Notes under the pieces: generated by a model
The model's input: only the letters and a program-made list of their open reading frames with translations
Database searches by the model: none
Told to the model about the DNA's origin: nothing
Part shown: positions 1-14,650 of the stretch, piece by piece
Layout of the letters: each line of letters begins with the position of its first letter
Numbering within the stretch: position 1 is the stretch's first letter
Translations under genes and position numbers: made by a program
From: Sphingopyxis sp.
GTDB taxonomy: Bacteria > Pseudomonadota > Alphaproteobacteria > Sphingomonadales > Sphingomonadaceae
Direction of reading: 5' to 3'
DNA: 46,308 bases
NCBI RefSeq assembly: GCF_019459305.1
Contig: NZ_JAIBES010000085.1
Location: 1-46,308, forward strand

Positions 1-37
1 GCCGCCCCCCCCCCCCTGAACGAACGTACCGACAGGC

Positions 38-886
38 TTAGCTTGCCGGCTTGTCCGGAGCGGCCGATGCGGCCTCGGCGGACGCGTTGGGGAGCGGCGC
101 CGTGGCTCCGGTCGCCTGCGCGAGAGCGGCTGCAAACTGATCTGCGGTATAGGCCGCTGCCAAGCCCGCGGGTGACATGAGGAAGGCGCTGCGCGGCAGG
201 CTGACATCATCACCCGTGGCCGCAGTCACAATAACGCTTTCGGCGCTCGCCGATTTCACCTTGCCCAGCACAGTTGCGCCTTTGAGACTGCGGACATCGG
301 CACCCGGGACAAGCGCAGACGCGACCGCAGCGTCGTTCGCGACGGCAGCGCTGCTCGCCTCGGTCATCGCCGCAGCAAATTGTTCAGCAGTAAAACTGGT
401 CGCCAGCCCTGCTTGGCCGACAAAAAAGGCTTTGCGCGGCAATTTGACGTCGCCGGCAGGGGTCGTGAGCACGACGGCATCCGCCTCGGCCAGCTTTACC
501 TTGCCGACAATGGCCGAGCCGTTGGCGCTGCGCACGTCGGTGCCCGGCTGAAGCGCGGCGGTCAGTTTGGCGTCGCTGCTAGCTGCGGCCTGATCGACGG
601 CTGCGACAACCTGAGCTTTGGTCGCGCCGATCGTCGGACCTTGTTCAAGCTTGCCAAATGCATTGCTCGGAAGGGTAACCTGCTTGCCCGCGCCAAGGTC
701 GACGACAACATTTGCGCCCTGCGCGCTGGTCACCGTGCCGAGTTCGGCGCCTTCGGAATCAAAAACCTTGGTGCCGACTGACAGGTCAAGGGTTGCCGCT
801 GCTGCGTCCTGCGCCATCGCGGGGGGCGCGACAATGGCGGCTGCGCCAAGGGAAAGGGTTGCGATAAAGCCTGCGAATTTCCGCAT
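38..886 (-). CDS. Secreted protein with three internal ~75-residue repeats, function unknown
   Basis: Predicted 282-residue exported protein. Residues 1-25 form a signal peptide (basic MRKF start, hydrophobic core, PPAMAQ cleavage region). The mature part has three tandem units at about 35-111, 112-191 and 192-262. Each has a PG-[AT]-[DK]-V strand, a G-K/T-V strand, a V-[TS/K]-LP-x-x-AF motif and an alanine-rich helix. The small beta units loosely resemble PRC-barrel or SH3-like folds, which is inference only. The start at 886 was chosen because GGAG lies just upstream and the signal peptide begins there; the frame stays open further upstream. The tail (263-282) is Ala/Pro-rich and probably disordered. 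No catalytic motif was seen. It ends close to the window edge, so neighbours on that side are unknown. Confidence 0.8.
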   Translation of the reverse strand: MRKFAGFIATLSLGAAAIVAPPAMAQDAAAATLDLSVGTKVFDSEGAELGTVTSAQGANVVVDLGAGKQVTLPSNAFGKLEQGPTIGATKAQVVAAVDQAAASSDAKLTAALQPGTDVRSANGSAIVGKVKLAEADAVVLTTPAGDVKLPRKAFFVGQAGLATSFTAEQFAAAMTEASSAAVANDAAVASALVPGADVRSLKGATVLGKVKSASAESVIVTAATGDDVSLPRSAFLMSPAGLAAAYTADQFAAALAQATGATAPLPNASAEAASAAPDKPAS

Positions 887-1124
887 TGCTTGTGGTCTCC
901 TAGAGTGTGTTGAACGAGAGGGTCCCAGTTTGAACGCGTGTAGGGCGGCAAAGGACACGCCAATGCTGACGAACCGTGGCTAACTCGCGACAAACTGAGC
1001 CACCTTCGGCTCGCTGCCGCAATATCGCGCGCCGCCGCGCGCATTTCGGTCGGCGCACCGCGCACTTTGGCGCAGCATGATTTGCTGTTAGACAGGACAT
1101 CGGATCGCCGGGGCAGGGGTACGC

Positions 1125-1664
1125 GTGATGGAACCGGACGAAACAAGGATCGCGCGGCGGATGCTGCTCACCGGGGTGGCGGGCGTGGCTACATTGGCGC
1201 CGGCGCCGTGGGCGCTGGCAAGATGGCATCGAAGCTGTTCAGGATGGGCGACAAGCTGGGGCTGCCCAATATCTGACCAAGAGCCTGAACGACGCCGGCG
1301 GCCGGGCGGCGGGTGAGGCGAAACCGATATCTCGTTCGGCAATCGACGATCTGCGCTCGTCCGATGCGCCGGCGCTGGTGAGCAAGAAGGATGGCGCGAC
1401 GCGCTATTTGCAGGCCAGCGCGGGTGATGAGTTTTTCAGCAAAGTGTCGCCGCTGATCGGATCGGCGCTGGCGAATGTCGGCGCCTATCGCCAACTCGAC
1501 CAGCTGGGGAAGGGCAATTCGCTGATGGAATCGGCGGGACTGACGCGCGACGGGCTGCCCAAGTTGGTGACCGAACAGGCGCTGAAGGGCATATTTCATT
1601 TTATGGCGGGGAGGAGGCGGAGCTGCGGCGGAATCCGGCGGGGCTGCTGAAGGGCATATTCTAA
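1125..1664 (+). pseudogene. DUF4197 family protein, broken by three frameshifts
   Basis: Translation across three frames gives a DUF4197-like protein: a twin-Arg signal-like start (ARRMLLTGVAG), then ASKLFRMGDKLGLP, YLTKSLNDAGGRAAGEAKP, GATRYLQ, VTEQALKGIFHFMAGEE and a closing LLKGIF. No single frame covers it. Reading can be restored by adding one base at each of three places: a GG at about 1217, a CCC at 1265-1267 and a GGGG at 1608-1611. Each break is therefore a single G/C loss in a short run. The start could be GTG 1125 or ATG 1128. Either this is a decayed gene or base calls were lost; the clustering of three in 540 bp favours decay. DUF4197 proteins are exported alpha-helical proteins of unknown function. 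Confidence 0.75.
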
Positions 1665-1720
1665 GCTACGGTTCTGGGTATGAAGATGATGGGGTGACGT
1701 GAGCGACCATTAACCTCCGT

Positions 1721-1801
1721 TCCCCGGCGCAATCCGGGGCCCAGAGCGTCACCACGCAATGCTTGCGCTCAAGGCCTATTGACCCTGGCTTGCGCCGGGG
1801 A
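1721..1801. repeat. Intergenic inverted repeat with perfect 12-bp arms
   Basis: TCCCCGGCGCAA at 1721-1732 is the exact reverse complement of TTGCGCCGGGGA at 1790-1801, with 57 bases between. It lies between the DUF4197 remnant and the rpoB promoter. Its CCCCGGC arms resemble the shorter palindrome at 41014-41039, so both may belong to a dispersed repeat family. No coding sequence is visible. Confidence 0.6.
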
Positions 1802-1864
1802 GCATGAGGTACGCGCCCCACCCCAAAGCCTTCCTTTGCAACGGCGCATTTCGCGATCCGCCCG

Positions 1865-1893
1865 TTGACACTTCGCCCCCCCAAACCTATATC
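1865..1893 (+). promoter_or_regulatory. Sigma70-type promoter for rpoBC
   Basis: A perfect -35 box TTGACA (1865-1870) is separated by 17 bases from TATATC (1888-1893), which matches the -10 consensus at four of six positions. A start near 1900 would give a leader of about 170 nt. Nothing upstream in the window could drive rpoB by readthrough, because the gene before it is broken and 400 bp away. Confidence 0.75.
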
Positions 1894-2070
1894 GCCGTCA
1901 CACCCCATCGTTCGAGATAGAGTCCGCCTTGCGCAGCGGATTGTACGGATAGGTCGGTGGGGATTTCGACAGGCGTTGGAAAGCTGCGGTAAACCGGCAA
2001 CGGTTGCCTGCGGCTTTTTTCGCGTCGGAGCGCCCGCGATTTGGATTTTTGACAGGCGAGACAATCACTT

Positions 2071-5000
2071 ATGGCGACCAAAGCGAAATCGGTGGGCAAA
2101 GCCCTCGAAGCAACCGCGAGCAAGCGCATCCGCAAGCTGTTCGGCAATATCCACGAAGCGGTGGAGATGCCCAACCTGATCGAGGTGCAGCGCGAATCCT
2201 ATGAGCAGTTCCTCCGCTCGGATCCGTCGATCGGTTATGTCTCGGGGCTCGAAAAGACGCTGCGCAGCGTGTTCCCGATCCGCGATTTTGCCGGCACCGC
2301 CGAGCTCGACTTCGTCCATTACGAACTCGAAGCGCCGAAATATGACGTCGACGAATGCCGCCAGCGCGGCATCACCTATGCGGCGCCGATGAAGGTCACG
2401 CTGCGCCTGATCGTCTTTGAAGTCGACAGCGAAACCGACACCCGTTCGGTGCTCGATATCAAGGAGCAGGACGTTTACATGGGCGACATGCCCCTGATGA
2501 CGGGAAACGGCACCTTCTTCGTCAATGGCACCGAGCGCGTTATCGTGTCGCAGATGCACCGTTCGCCGGGTGTCCTGTTCGACCACGATCGCGGCAAGAC
2601 CCACTCGTCGGGCAAGTTCCTGTTCGCTGCGCGCGTAATTCCGTACCGCGGTTCGTGGCTCGATTTCGAATTCGACGCCAAGGATATTGTCAACGTCCGC
2701 ATCGACCGCAAGCGCAAGCTGCCGGTCACCAGCCTGCTCTACGCGCTGGGCATGTCGGGTGAGGAAATCCTCAACCATTTCTATGACCGCCTGATTTTCG
2801 AGCGCGCCGCCAATGGCTGGCGCGTGCCGTTCATGGTCGAAAACTGGCGCGGTGCGAAGCCCGCGTTCGACGTCGTCGACGCGAAGACCGGCGAAGTCGT
2901 GTTTGCTGCTGGTCACAAGATCAGTCCGCGCCTCGCCAACAAGGCGGCGAAGGATGGTCTCGATACGTTGCTGATCCCGACCGAGGAAATCTTCGGTCGC
3001 TATTCGGCCTATGACCTGATCAATGAGACGACGGGCGAGATTTACATCGAAGCTGGCGATGAAGTGTCGGCCGAGAACCTCGAAAAGATCGACGCGGCGG
3101 GCATCGACAAGCTCGTCCTGCTCGACATCGACCACAACAACACCGGTCCGTGGATCCGCAACACGCTGAAGGCCGACAAGGCCGAGGATCGCGATCAGGC
3201 GCTTTCGGACATCTATCGCGTGATGCGCCCCGGCGAGCCGCCGACGCGCGAAACCGCAGAAGCGTTGTTCGGCGGGTTGTTCTTTGACCCCGAGCGTTAC
3301 GATCTGTCGGCTGTCGGCCGCGTCAAGCTGAACATGCGCCTCGGCCTCGATGCCGAAGACACGGTCACCACGCTGCGCAGCGACGACATCCTTGCCGTCG
3401 TCAAGGAGCTGGTGAACCTGAAGGACGGCAAGGGCGAAATCGACGATATCGATAACCTCGGTAACCGCCGGGTCCGTTCGGTCGGCGAGCTGCTGGAAAA
3501 CCAGTATCGAGTCGGCCTGCTCCGCATGGAGCGCGCGGTGAAAGAGCGCATGAGCTCGGTCGATGTGTCGACCGTCATGCCGAACGACCTGATCAACGCG
3601 AAGCCCGCGGTTGCCGCGGTGCGTGAATTCTTTGGCTCGTCGCAGCTTTCGCAGTTCATGGATCAGACCAATCCGCTGTCCGAAGTCACCCACAAGCGCC
3701 GCGTGTCGGCGCTTGGGCCGGGCGGGCTTACCCGTGAGCGTGCTGGCTTCGAAGTCCGCGATGTTCACCCGACCCACTATGGCCGTATCTGTCCGATCGA
3801 AACGCCGGAAGGCCCGAACATCGGTCTGATCAACTCGCTCGCGACCTTTGCGCGGGTGAACAAATACGGGTTCATCGAGACCCCGTACCGCAAGATCATC
3901 GACGGCAAGGTGACGACCGACGTCGTTTATCTGTCGGCGATGGAAGAGCAAAAGCACACGGTTGCGCAGGCGAACGCCGACCTCAACCCCGACGGCAGCT
4001 TTATCGACGAGCTGATCTCGGCGCGCGAAGCGGGTGAATTCCTGATGGCGCCGCGCGAACAGATCACGTTGATGGACGTGTCCCCGAAGCAGCTGGTTTC
4101 GGTTGCGGCATCGCTGATCCCGTTCCTGGAAAACGATGACGCTAACCGCGCGCTGATGGGTTCGAACATGCAGCGTCAGGCTGTGCCGCTGCTGCGTGCA
4201 GAGGCTCCGGTGGTCGGCACCGGGATGGAAGAAACCGTTGCCCGCGATTCAGGCGCTGCGATCGCAGCGCGCCGCGGCGGCGTGATCGATCAGGTCGATG
4301 CGACGCGTATCGTCATCCGTGCAACCGATATGGTTGAACCCGGCAAGTCGGGCGTCGACATCTATCGCCTGCAAAAGTTCCAGCGTTCGAACCAGAACAC
4401 CTGCATCAACCAGCGTCCGCTGGTGAAGGTGGGCGAAATTGTCCGCACCGGCGACATTATCGCCGACGGTCCGTCGACCGAGCTGGGCGAACTGGCGCTG
4501 GGCAAGAACGTGCTCGTCGCGTTCATGCCGTGGAATGGCTATAACTATGAGGATAGTATCCTCATCAGCGAACGCATCGTGAAAGACGACGTCTTCACCT
4601 CGATCCACATCGAGGAATTCGAAGTCACCGCACGCGACACGCGTCTGGGGCCAGAAGACATCACCCGCGACATCCCGAACGTCGGCGAGGAAGCGCTGCG
4701 CAACCTCGACGAAGCGGGCATCGTCTATATCGGCGCCGAAGTCGGCCCGGGCGACATTCTGGCCGGCAAGATCACCCCCAAGGGTGAATCTCCGATGACG
4801 CCGGAAGAAAAGCTGCTGCGCGCGATCTTTGGTGAAAAGGCCAGCGACGTGCGCGACACCTCGCTCCGCCTGCCGCCGGGCGTGTCGGGCACGGTTGTCG
4901 AAGTACGCGTTTTCAACCGTCACGGTATCGACAAGGACGAGCGCGCGATCGCGATCGAACGCGAAGAGATCGAGCGCCTGAAGCAGGATGCCGACGATGA

Positions 5001-6249
5001 GCGCGCGATCCTCAACCGTGCGACTTTCTCGAGCCTGAAAGACCTGCTGATCGGTCAAGCGACCAGCGCGGTGCCCAAGGGGCTGAAGAAGGGCGACGTC
5101 GTCACTGAAGAGATGCTGACCGAACTCGATCGCGGCGACTGGTGGAAGCTGGCGGTTGTCGACGACAACAGCCAGACCGCGCTCGAAGCGATCAAGGCGC
5201 AGTATGACGACGCGATCAAGCGGATCAGCGCGAAGTACGAAGATCGCGTTGAAAAGCTGCAGCGCGGCGACGAACTCGCCCCAGGTGTGCTCAAGATGGT
5301 CAAGGTCTTCGTTGCCGTGAAGCGCAAGCTGCAGTCGGGCGACAAGATGGCCGGACGTCACGGCAACAAGGGCATCATCAGCCGCATCCTGCCGGTCGAA
5401 GACATGCCGTTCCTGGAAGATGGCACGCACGTCGATTTCGTGCTCAATCCGCTGGGCGTGCCGTCGCGCATGAACGTCGGGCAGATTCTCGAAACGCATC
5501 TTGGTTGGGCATCGCGCGGCTTCGGTCAGCAGATCACCACGGCGCTGGAAGATTGGCGCATGGCGAACCCCGATCCCGTGGCGGGAACCCCGCCCGAGGC
5601 CGTGCGCGATGCACTGCTTCATGCCTATGGCGATGAATATGCCGACGAGATCAAGGCCCGCACCGCAGACGAGGTTGTCGAACTCGCCTCCAACCTGTCG
5701 GTCGGTGTACCTTTTGCGACCCCGGTGTTCGACGGTGCGCGCGAAGCCGACGTGTCCGCGATGCTGGAACGTGCCGGTCTTGACCGGTCGGGTCAGGTCG
5801 ATCTGTACGACGGCCGCACCGGTGACCGGTTCGACCGCAAGGTGACGGTGGGATATATGTATATCCTAAAGCTGCATCACCTGGTCGACGACAAGATCCA
5901 CGCGCGTTCGATCGGGCCGTACTCTCTTGTTACCCAGCAGCCGCTGGGCGGTAAGGCGCAGTTCGGTGGCCAGCGCTTCGGGGAAATGGAAGTGTGGGCG
6001 CTGCAAGCTTATGGCGCCGCGTACACGCTTCAGGAAATGCTGACGGTGAAGTCCGATGACGTGATCGGCCGCACCAAGGTTTACGAAGCGATCGTCAAGG
6101 GCGACGACACCTTCGAGGCCGGCATTCCCGAAAGCTTCAACGTGCTCGTCAAGGAAATGCGCTCGCTGGGACTCAACGTCGAACTGTCGTCCCATGCGGA
6201 TCTGGACCCCGACGAGGCGCCCGACGCCCTTCCCGAAGCCGCCGAATAA
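2071..6249 (+). CDS. rpoB: DNA-directed RNA polymerase subunit beta
   Basis: 1392-residue beta subunit of the core RNA polymerase, full length for an alphaproteobacterium and colinear with the family. The rifampicin-pocket cluster is at about 523-550 ([20 protein letters not shown], then [12 protein letters not shown]). Q528, D531, H541, R544 and S546 (E. coli Q513, D516, H526, R529, S531) are all the susceptible type; T533 replaces the N found at E. coli 518. The conserved [17 protein letters not shown] segment and the C-terminal [20 protein letters not shown] block are intact. ATG 2071 follows a GGCGAG-like ribosome site. It forms a two-gene operon with rpoC, 55 bp downstream. Confidence 0.99.
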   Translation: MATKAKSVGKALEATASKRIRKLFGNIHEAVEMPNLIEVQRESYEQFLRSDPSIGYVSGLEKTLRSVFPIRDFAGTAELDFVHYELEAPKYDVDECRQRGITYAAPMKVTLRLIVFEVDSETDTRSVLDIKEQDVYMGDMPLMTGNGTFFVNGTERVIVSQMHRSPGVLFDHDRGKTHSSGKFLFAARVIPYRGSWLDFEFDAKDIVNVRIDRKRKLPVTSLLYALGMSGEEILNHFYDRLIFERAANGWRVPFMVENWRGAKPAFDVVDAKTGEVVFAAGHKISPRLANKAAKDGLDTLLIPTEEIFGRYSAYDLINETTGEIYIEAGDEVSAENLEKIDAAGIDKLVLLDIDHNNTGPWIRNTLKADKAEDRDQALSDIYRVMRPGEPPTRETAEALFGGLFFDPERYDLSAVGRVKLNMRLGLDAEDTVTTLRSDDILAVVKELVNLKDGKGEIDDIDNLGNRRVRSVGELLENQYRVGLLRMERAVKERMSSVDVSTVMPNDLINAKPAVAAVREFFGSSQLSQFMDQTNPLSEVTHKRRVSALGPGGLTRERAGFEVRDVHPTHYGRICPIETPEGPNIGLINSLATFARVNKYGFIETPYRKIIDGKVTTDVVYLSAMEEQKHTVAQANADLNPDGSFIDELISAREAGEFLMAPREQITLMDVSPKQLVSVAASLIPFLENDDANRALMGSNMQRQAVPLLRAEAPVVGTGMEETVARDSGAAIAARRGGVIDQVDATRIVIRATDMVEPGKSGVDIYRLQKFQRSNQNTCINQRPLVKVGEIVRTGDIIADGPSTELGELALGKNVLVAFMPWNGYNYEDSILISERIVKDDVFTSIHIEEFEVTARDTRLGPEDITRDIPNVGEEALRNLDEAGIVYIGAEVGPGDILAGKITPKGESPMTPEEKLLRAIFGEKASDVRDTSLRLPPGVSGTVVEVRVFNRHGIDKDERAIAIEREEIERLKQDADDERAILNRATFSSLKDLLIGQATSAVPKGLKKGDVVTEEMLTELDRGDWWKLAVVDDNSQTALEAIKAQYDDAIKRISAKYEDRVEKLQRGDELAPGVLKMVKVFVAVKRKLQSGDKMAGRHGNKGIISRILPVEDMPFLEDGTHVDFVLNPLGVPSRMNVGQILETHLGWASRGFGQQITTALEDWRMANPDPVAGTPPEAVRDALLHAYGDEYADEIKARTADEVVELASNLSVGVPFATPVFDGAREADVSAMLERAGLDRSGQVDLYDGRTGDRFDRKVTVGYMYILKLHHLVDDKIHARSIGPYSLVTQQPLGGKAQFGGQRFGEMEVWALQAYGAAYTLQEMLTVKSDDVIGRTKVYEAIVKGDDTFEAGIPESFNVLVKEMRSLGLNVELSSHADLDPDEAPDALPEAAE

Positions 6250-6262
6250 GATCTTATCCTCA

Positions 6263-6287
6263 CCCCCTTCGCTCCGCGCGAAGGGGG
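6263..6287. other. Hairpin in the rpoB-rpoC intercistronic gap
   Basis: CCCCCTTCG (6263-6271) and CGAAGGGGG (6279-6287) make a 9-bp stem with a 7-base loop, just before the rpoC ribosome site (GGAG at about 6294). No T run follows, so it is probably an RNA-stability or spacing element or a small dispersed palindrome, not a terminator. Confidence 0.6.
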
Positions 6288-6304
6288 AAGAGTGGAGCTA
6301 GAAT

Positions 6305-10591
<4,287 letters not shown>

Positions 10592-10622
10592 CCGCTTCGG
10601 TCATCCAGGCACGACAGAAAAG

Positions 10623-10656
10623 AGCCCCGCCGGAGTGATCCGGCGGGGCTTTTTCT
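10623..10656 (+). terminator. Rho-independent terminator after rpoC, probably bidirectional
   Basis: A perfect 12-bp stem, AGCCCCGCCGGA (10623-10634) with TCCGGCGGGGCT (10639-10650), closes a GTGA tetraloop and is followed by TTTTTC. An AAAAG stretch precedes it, so on the minus strand the hairpin is followed by CTTTTC. It sits between convergent rpoC and the L,D-transpeptidase and could serve both. Confidence 0.9.
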
Positions 10657-10702
10657 TGTGTGGATTGCAGTGAGAACGGGTTCCGGTCGGAAGCGGCTCT
10701 GC

Positions 10703-12061
10703 TCAATAAATTCCGCTGGTCCCCGGTGTCGTTACGCGCGCTGTCGTCTGGACCGTCGGGACCACTTGCGGCGCGACCGGTGCGATGATCGTAGCGGTCG
10801 GACGACCGGGTTTGGCAAAGCTGGCCAACACTGGAGCATCGCGCCCATAGAGATCGGAGAGTTTTTTGGTGCCGCCCTTGCCGTCGGGGATGACGGTCCA
10901 ATAAGCAACATAGACGGGGAAAGGCTGGTCGAAGCCGAAGCGGGTGGTCTTGCCGCTCGCGATCGCTTCGCCGAACTCTTCCGGGCTACGCCCCGCGAAC
11001 ATGACCGCCATCAGGCCCGAGAAATGCAGCGCGCGTTCGGTGCGGATGCAGCCGTGGCTGAATGCGCGGGCGGCGGCGTTGAACGCGCCCTTTGACGGAG
11101 TGTCATGCAGGTAGATCGCATGCTCGTTGAGCATTTCCATCTTCATCACGCCGAGCGCGTTGTTTGGCCCCGCCTTTTGCACCACCGACAGCGTCTTGCC
11201 GCTGCCGGTCCAGGTATAGCCCTGCGCGCGCGCCGAGGCGGGGTTGCGGGCAATCGTCGCGCCGATGCCTTCGTTAATGATGCTGCGCGGTAGGGTCCAG
11301 GTCGGGTTGACGATGATGCCGGTGGCCATCGGGTTCAGCTGCGGCGTTGCGGTCGATGCTTTGCCGACGACGGCCTTGTGCGTCGCGATGATCGTGCCGC
11401 CATGGACGACGCGGGTCATATATTCGGGAACGTTGCTGACGACATAGCGCTCGCCGAGCGCGCGCGGCATCCAGCGCCAGCGTTCCATGTTGACACGGAT
11501 GGCATTGGCGTCGGCAGGCGCCTTGGCCTTGGTGAGCGCGGCCTTGAGCAGCGCGAAGTCGGGATGGATGGGGTTGAGCGAGGCGAGCGTTTCACGGATC
11601 GACCCGGCGTTCAGCGCGGTCTCGAGCAGCGGCAGCAAGGGTTCGGCATCGGCGTCGCTATCGATCATGAACCATTGTTTGCGCGCCGCATTAGGCGTGC
11701 GCCCGTCGCGCAGATGCGTCGCGAGCAGCAGGAAGGTGTCGGTCGCGCGTTTGTCGAGCGCGGCCTGATCGTTGGAAAGGATCGCCGCGGCGAGCTCGTC
11801 GGGGTTATAATCCTTGGCGAACAGGCCTTCGGCGCCAATGTTTTCGATCGTGCTGAGCAGCGCGGTGGCGTTTTCTTCGGTCCAGCTCGGCAACGTCACC
11901 TGTGCGGCGATCACCGGGGCGTCGTCGGCGACCTTGTCGGGCTGGAGGATGACCGAATCCTCTTTCACCGCGGTTTGGGCGAAGGCGGGCGTGGCGAGCA
12001 GGCTCAGCGGCAGGAGGAGCGTCGCGGCGCGGCGCGCTGCGTTGGGGGCGTTTTTGACCAT
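10703..12061 (-). CDS. L,D-transpeptidase (YkuD domain), YcbB/LdtD-like
   Basis: 452-residue exported protein that probably makes 3-3 cross-links in peptidoglycan or attaches proteins to it. Signal peptide at 1-28 (RRAATLLLPLSLLATPAFA). The middle part resembles the scaffold of long YcbB-type enzymes. The YkuD domain spans about 205-390, with YLHDTP (H319) and the catalytic SHGCIRTE motif (H336, Cys338, Arg340). A proline-rich tail follows 415. ATG 12061 was chosen because it opens the signal peptide and has AAGGG upstream; the frame extends further but that stretch lacks protein-like character. It is shorter than E. coli LdtD and I see no clear peptidoglycan-binding domain. It lies downstream of accC, with 187 bp between. 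Confidence 0.9.
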   Translation of the reverse strand: MVKNAPNAARRAATLLLPLSLLATPAFAQTAVKEDSVILQPDKVADDAPVIAAQVTLPSWTEENATALLSTIENIGAEGLFAKDYNPDELAAAILSNDQAALDKRATDTFLLLATHLRDGRTPNAARKQWFMIDSDADAEPLLPLLETALNAGSIRETLASLNPIHPDFALLKAALTKAKAPADANAIRVNMERWRWMPRALGERYVVSNVPEYMTRVVHGGTIIATHKAVVGKASTATPQLNPMATGIIVNPTWTLPRSIINEGIGATIARNPASARAQGYTWTGSGKTLSVVQKAGPNNALGVMKMEMLNEHAIYLHDTPSKGAFNAAARAFSHGCIRTERALHFSGLMAVMFAGRSPEEFGEAIASGKTTRFGFDQPFPVYVAYWTVIPDGKGGTKKLSDLYGRDAPVLASFAKPGRPTATIIAPVAPQVVPTVQTTARVTTPGTSGIY

Positions 12062-12181
12062 GGTTAAGCCCTTAGCCAAAAATGTGGAGGAGTTAAAGTG
12101 AGGTGGCGCACAGTTGGGCGCATAAGAAGCCCCTCGGGGGAGCGGTTGGGGTCGCGGTTGCGTCTCAAAGCCCACCCCCCT

Positions 12182-12212
12182 GCGACTAAGCCAGCAATCT
12201 GGCAAGTCTCGC
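12182..12212. repeat. Imperfect inverted repeat between accC and the transpeptidase
   Basis: GCGACTAAGCCAG and CTGGCAAGTCTCGC pair imperfectly around a CAAT loop. It stands in a 187-bp gap with no gene (12062-12248). No T run follows on either strand. It looks like a dispersed intergenic palindrome. Confidence 0.4.
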
Positions 12213-12248
12213 TGCCCTTCTTCTGATGGGGAGGAGTTTATACCATGT

Positions 12249-13610
12249 TCATGCTGCGCCCGCCTCATCGTGTCGCGCGAGCCAGTCTTCCAGCCATTTG
12301 ATCGTATAATCGCCGTTGATCACGTCGGGGTCGGCGAGCAGCGCCTGGTGCAGCGGGATATTGGTCTTGACCCCCGCTATCACCATTTCCTCGAGCGCAC
12401 GGCGCATCCGCATCATGCAGCTTTCGCGGGTGCGTCCATAAACGATCAGCTTGCCGATCATGCTGTCGTAATAGGGCGGGATCGAATAACCGGCGTACAG
12501 CCCGCTATCGACGCGCACATGCATGCCGCCCGCGGCATGATAATTGGTGACCTTGCCGGGTGAGGGCATGAAGGTGCGCGGGTCTTCGGCGTTGATGCGG
12601 CATTCCATCGCGTGGCCGCGGAACTCCAGGTCTTCCTGTCTGACCGACAGGTCGCGGCCTCCGGCGACGCGAATTTGTTCGCGAACAAGGTCAAAGCCGG
12701 TGATCATTTCGGTCACCGGATGCTCGACCTGGATGCGCGTGTTCATTTCGATGAAGAAGAATTCGCCATTTTCCCACAGGAATTCGATCGTCCCGGCGCC
12801 GCGATATTGCATCGCGGCCATCGCGTCGGCGCACACCTTGCCCATGCGCGCGCGCTCTTCGGCCGAGATAATCGGCGAGGGCGCTTCTTCGAGCACTTTC
12901 TGGTGGCGGCGCTGAAGCGAGCAATCGCGCTCGCCGAGGTGGATTGCCGTTCCCCGGCCATCGCCGAACACCTGAAATTCGATGTGGCGCGGGTTGCCGA
13001 GATATTTTTCCATATAGACGGTCGGGTCGCCGAACGCCGCCGCCGCTTCGCTCGACGCCTGACCCATCAGGCTTTCGAGGCTGTCGGCGTCGGGGACGAC
13101 CTTCATCCCGCGCCCGCCGCCGCCCGACGCGGCCTTGATCAACACGGGATAGCCGATTTCCTCGGCCATTTTGCGGCATTCGTCGCCATAGGTTACCGCA
13201 CCGGGTGATCCCGGAACGACCGGCAGGCCGAGCGCGACCGCGGTACGCTTGGCCTCGACCTTGTCGCCCATGGTGCGGATATGCTCGGGCTTCGGTCCGA
13301 CGAAGATCATGTCATGCGCTTCGATGATCTCGGCGAAGCGTTCGTTTTCGGAGAGGAAACCATAGCCCGGATGGATCGCGTCAGCGCCGGTAATCTCGGC
13401 CGCCGAGATGATCGCGGGGATGTTGAGATAGCTGTCCTTCGCCGCGGGCGGGCCGATGCACACCGCTTCGTCGGCGAGGCGGACGTGCATGGCATCGGCA
13501 TCGGCGGTCGAGTGAACCGCGACCGTCTTGATGCCCATTTCGTGGCAGGCGCGATGGATACGCAGCGCGATTTCGCCGCGGTTAGCGATCAGAAGTTTTT
13601 CAATGGCCAT
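12249..13610 (-). CDS. accC: Acetyl-CoA carboxylase, biotin carboxylase subunit
   Basis: 453 residues, normal length. It carries out the ATP- and bicarbonate-dependent carboxylation of biotin on AccB, the first half of malonyl-CoA synthesis. The N-terminal biotin-carboxylase domain opens with [14 protein letters not shown]. The ATP-grasp domain has the glycine-rich loop GGGGRGMK (163-170) and the active-site stretch [14 protein letters not shown] (288-301). The C-terminal domain (about 335-445) is complete. ATG 13610 is 20 bp after accB on the same strand, so aroQ, accB and accC form an operon transcribed leftward. Confidence 0.98.
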   Translation of the reverse strand: MAIEKLLIANRGEIALRIHRACHEMGIKTVAVHSTADADAMHVRLADEAVCIGPPAAKDSYLNIPAIISAAEITGADAIHPGYGFLSENERFAEIIEAHDMIFVGPKPEHIRTMGDKVEAKRTAVALGLPVVPGSPGAVTYGDECRKMAEEIGYPVLIKAASGGGGRGMKVVPDADSLESLMGQASSEAAAAFGDPTVYMEKYLGNPRHIEFQVFGDGRGTAIHLGERDCSLQRRHQKVLEEAPSPIISAEERARMGKVCADAMAAMQYRGAGTIEFLWENGEFFFIEMNTRIQVEHPVTEMITGFDLVREQIRVAGGRDLSVRQEDLEFRGHAMECRINAEDPRTFMPSPGKVTNYHAAGGMHVRVDSGLYAGYSIPPYYDSMIGKLIVYGRTRESCMMRMRRALEEMVIAGVKTNIPLHQALLADPDVINGDYTIKWLEDWLARHDEAGAA

Positions 13611-13630
13611 TGCCGAATGTTTCCTTCGCC

Positions 13631-14104
13631 TCAGGCGATGGTGAACAGCGGCTGGTCGAACTCGACCGGCTGGCTGTTTTCAACATGCACACCCGTCAGC
13701 GTACCCGATGCGGGGGCGACGATCGGGTTCATGACCTTCATCGCCTCGATGATCAGCACGGTGTCGCCGGCCTTGACCGGTGAGCCAATGGTCGCAAAAT
13801 TCGGCGCGCCGGGTTCGGGCGAGAGATAAACGGTGCCGACCATCGGCGATCTGACCGCGTCGGCGAAGCTGGCAGCCGCGGGGGCGGCCGCGACGGGAGC
13901 TGCCGCCGGGGCCGCGGCGGCGGGTGCCAGTGCAGGCGCATAAGCGACGGGCGCCGGGGCAACCGCGGCCTTGCGCGCGACGCGGACCTTGCGATCGCCG
14001 TCCTCGACTTCGATTTCGGTCAGGCTGGTATCGTCGAGCAGCTCGGCGAGCGCGCGCACATAGGCCGGATCGATATTGATGCCATCGTCTTTATGGTCAC
14101 CCAT
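13631..14104 (-). CDS. accB: Acetyl-CoA carboxylase, biotin carboxyl carrier protein
   Basis: 157-residue BCCP. The N-terminal helical region (1-45) is followed by an Ala/Pro-rich linker (46-80) and the biotinyl domain (about 82-157). The biotin attachment motif EAMKVMN puts the modified lysine at K123. ATG 14104 ([10 protein letters not shown]) fits the family length; the frame runs further upstream into aroQ antisense and that part is not credible. It lies 70 bp after aroQ and 20 bp before accC. The pairing lets carrier and carboxylase be made together. Confidence 0.97.
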   Translation of the reverse strand: MGDHKDDGINIDPAYVRALAELLDDTSLTEIEVEDGDRKVRVARKAAVAPAPVAYAPALAPAAAAPAAAPVAAAPAAASFADAVRSPMVGTVYLSPEPGAPNFATIGSPVKAGDTVLIIEAMKVMNPIVAPASGTLTGVHVENSQPVEFDQPLFTIA

Positions 14105-14174
14105 GAGAATTTTCCTGTTGTTGCGGCGTCCATTGATAAGGACGCTCAGACCCCGTTTTTGATGCGCCCTCTTG

Positions 14175-14615
14175 TCAGAGACGCGCGGCGGCGTCCAGCG
14201 CCAGCGTATAGCTGTTCGCGCCATGGCCTGCAAAATGCGCGACCGCGGCCATGCCGACATAGCTGATGTGGCGAAACTCTTCGCGCTGCATCGGGTCCGA
14301 CAGATGGACCTCGATCACCGGCACCTTGATCGATTTGATCGCATCGTGGAGCGCGATCGAGGTATGCGTGTAGCCGCCCGCGTTGAGCAACACCGCCTTG
14401 GCGCCCGCGACATAGGCTTCGTGCAGCCAGTCGATCAGCACGCCCTCATGGTTGGTCTGGCGGCACTCGACCCGAAGGCCGAGTTCGGCCGCCTGCGCTT
14501 CGAGCCGCGCGTGAATGTCGTTCAGCGTATCATGGCCGTAAATCTCCGGCTCGCGCGTACCGAGCAGGTTGAGGTTAGGGCCGGAGAGGACAAAAACGGT
14601 CGGCTTGTCGGTCAA
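14175..14615 (-). CDS. aroQ: Type II 3-dehydroquinate dehydratase
   Basis: 146-residue type II dehydroquinase, third step of the shikimate pathway. The family opening [18 protein letters not shown] gives the catalytic Tyr26. N78, H84 ([11 protein letters not shown]) and the catalytic H104 (IEVHLSD) are present. The start appears to be TTG at 14615 (Leu codon read as Met) with no strong ribosome site, and no ATG in frame fits the family length. It heads the aroQ-accB-accC operon common in alphaproteobacteria and is divergent from thiS. Confidence 0.95.
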   Translation of the reverse strand: MTDKPTVFVLSGPNLNLLGTREPEIYGHDTLNDIHARLEAQAAELGLRVECRQTNHEGVLIDWLHEAYVAGAKAVLLNAGGYTHTSIALHDAIKSIKVPVIEVHLSDPMQREEFRHISYVGMAAVAHFAGHGANSYTLALDAAARL

Positions 14616-14650
14616 TGCGGGGGCTTTCGGTTGCGACGATATGCGCTCCC

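Larger units (their letters stand above)
1665..2070. other. Non-coding gap upstream of rpoB: repeat, promoter and leader
   Basis: About 400 bases without a credible gene. It holds an inverted repeat (1721-1801), a strong plus-strand promoter (1865-1893) and a leader of roughly 170 nt before the rpoB start. In the leader, a small hairpin AACCG-GCAA-CGGTT (1992-2005) is followed nine bases later by T6 (2015-2020). rplJ/rplL, which often precede rpoB, are not present here. Confidence 0.7.

Noticed and set aside
2065-5622. Long frames antisense to rpoB (630 and 457 codons)
   Set aside because: Same antisense-shadow effect; no signal, domain or ribosome site.
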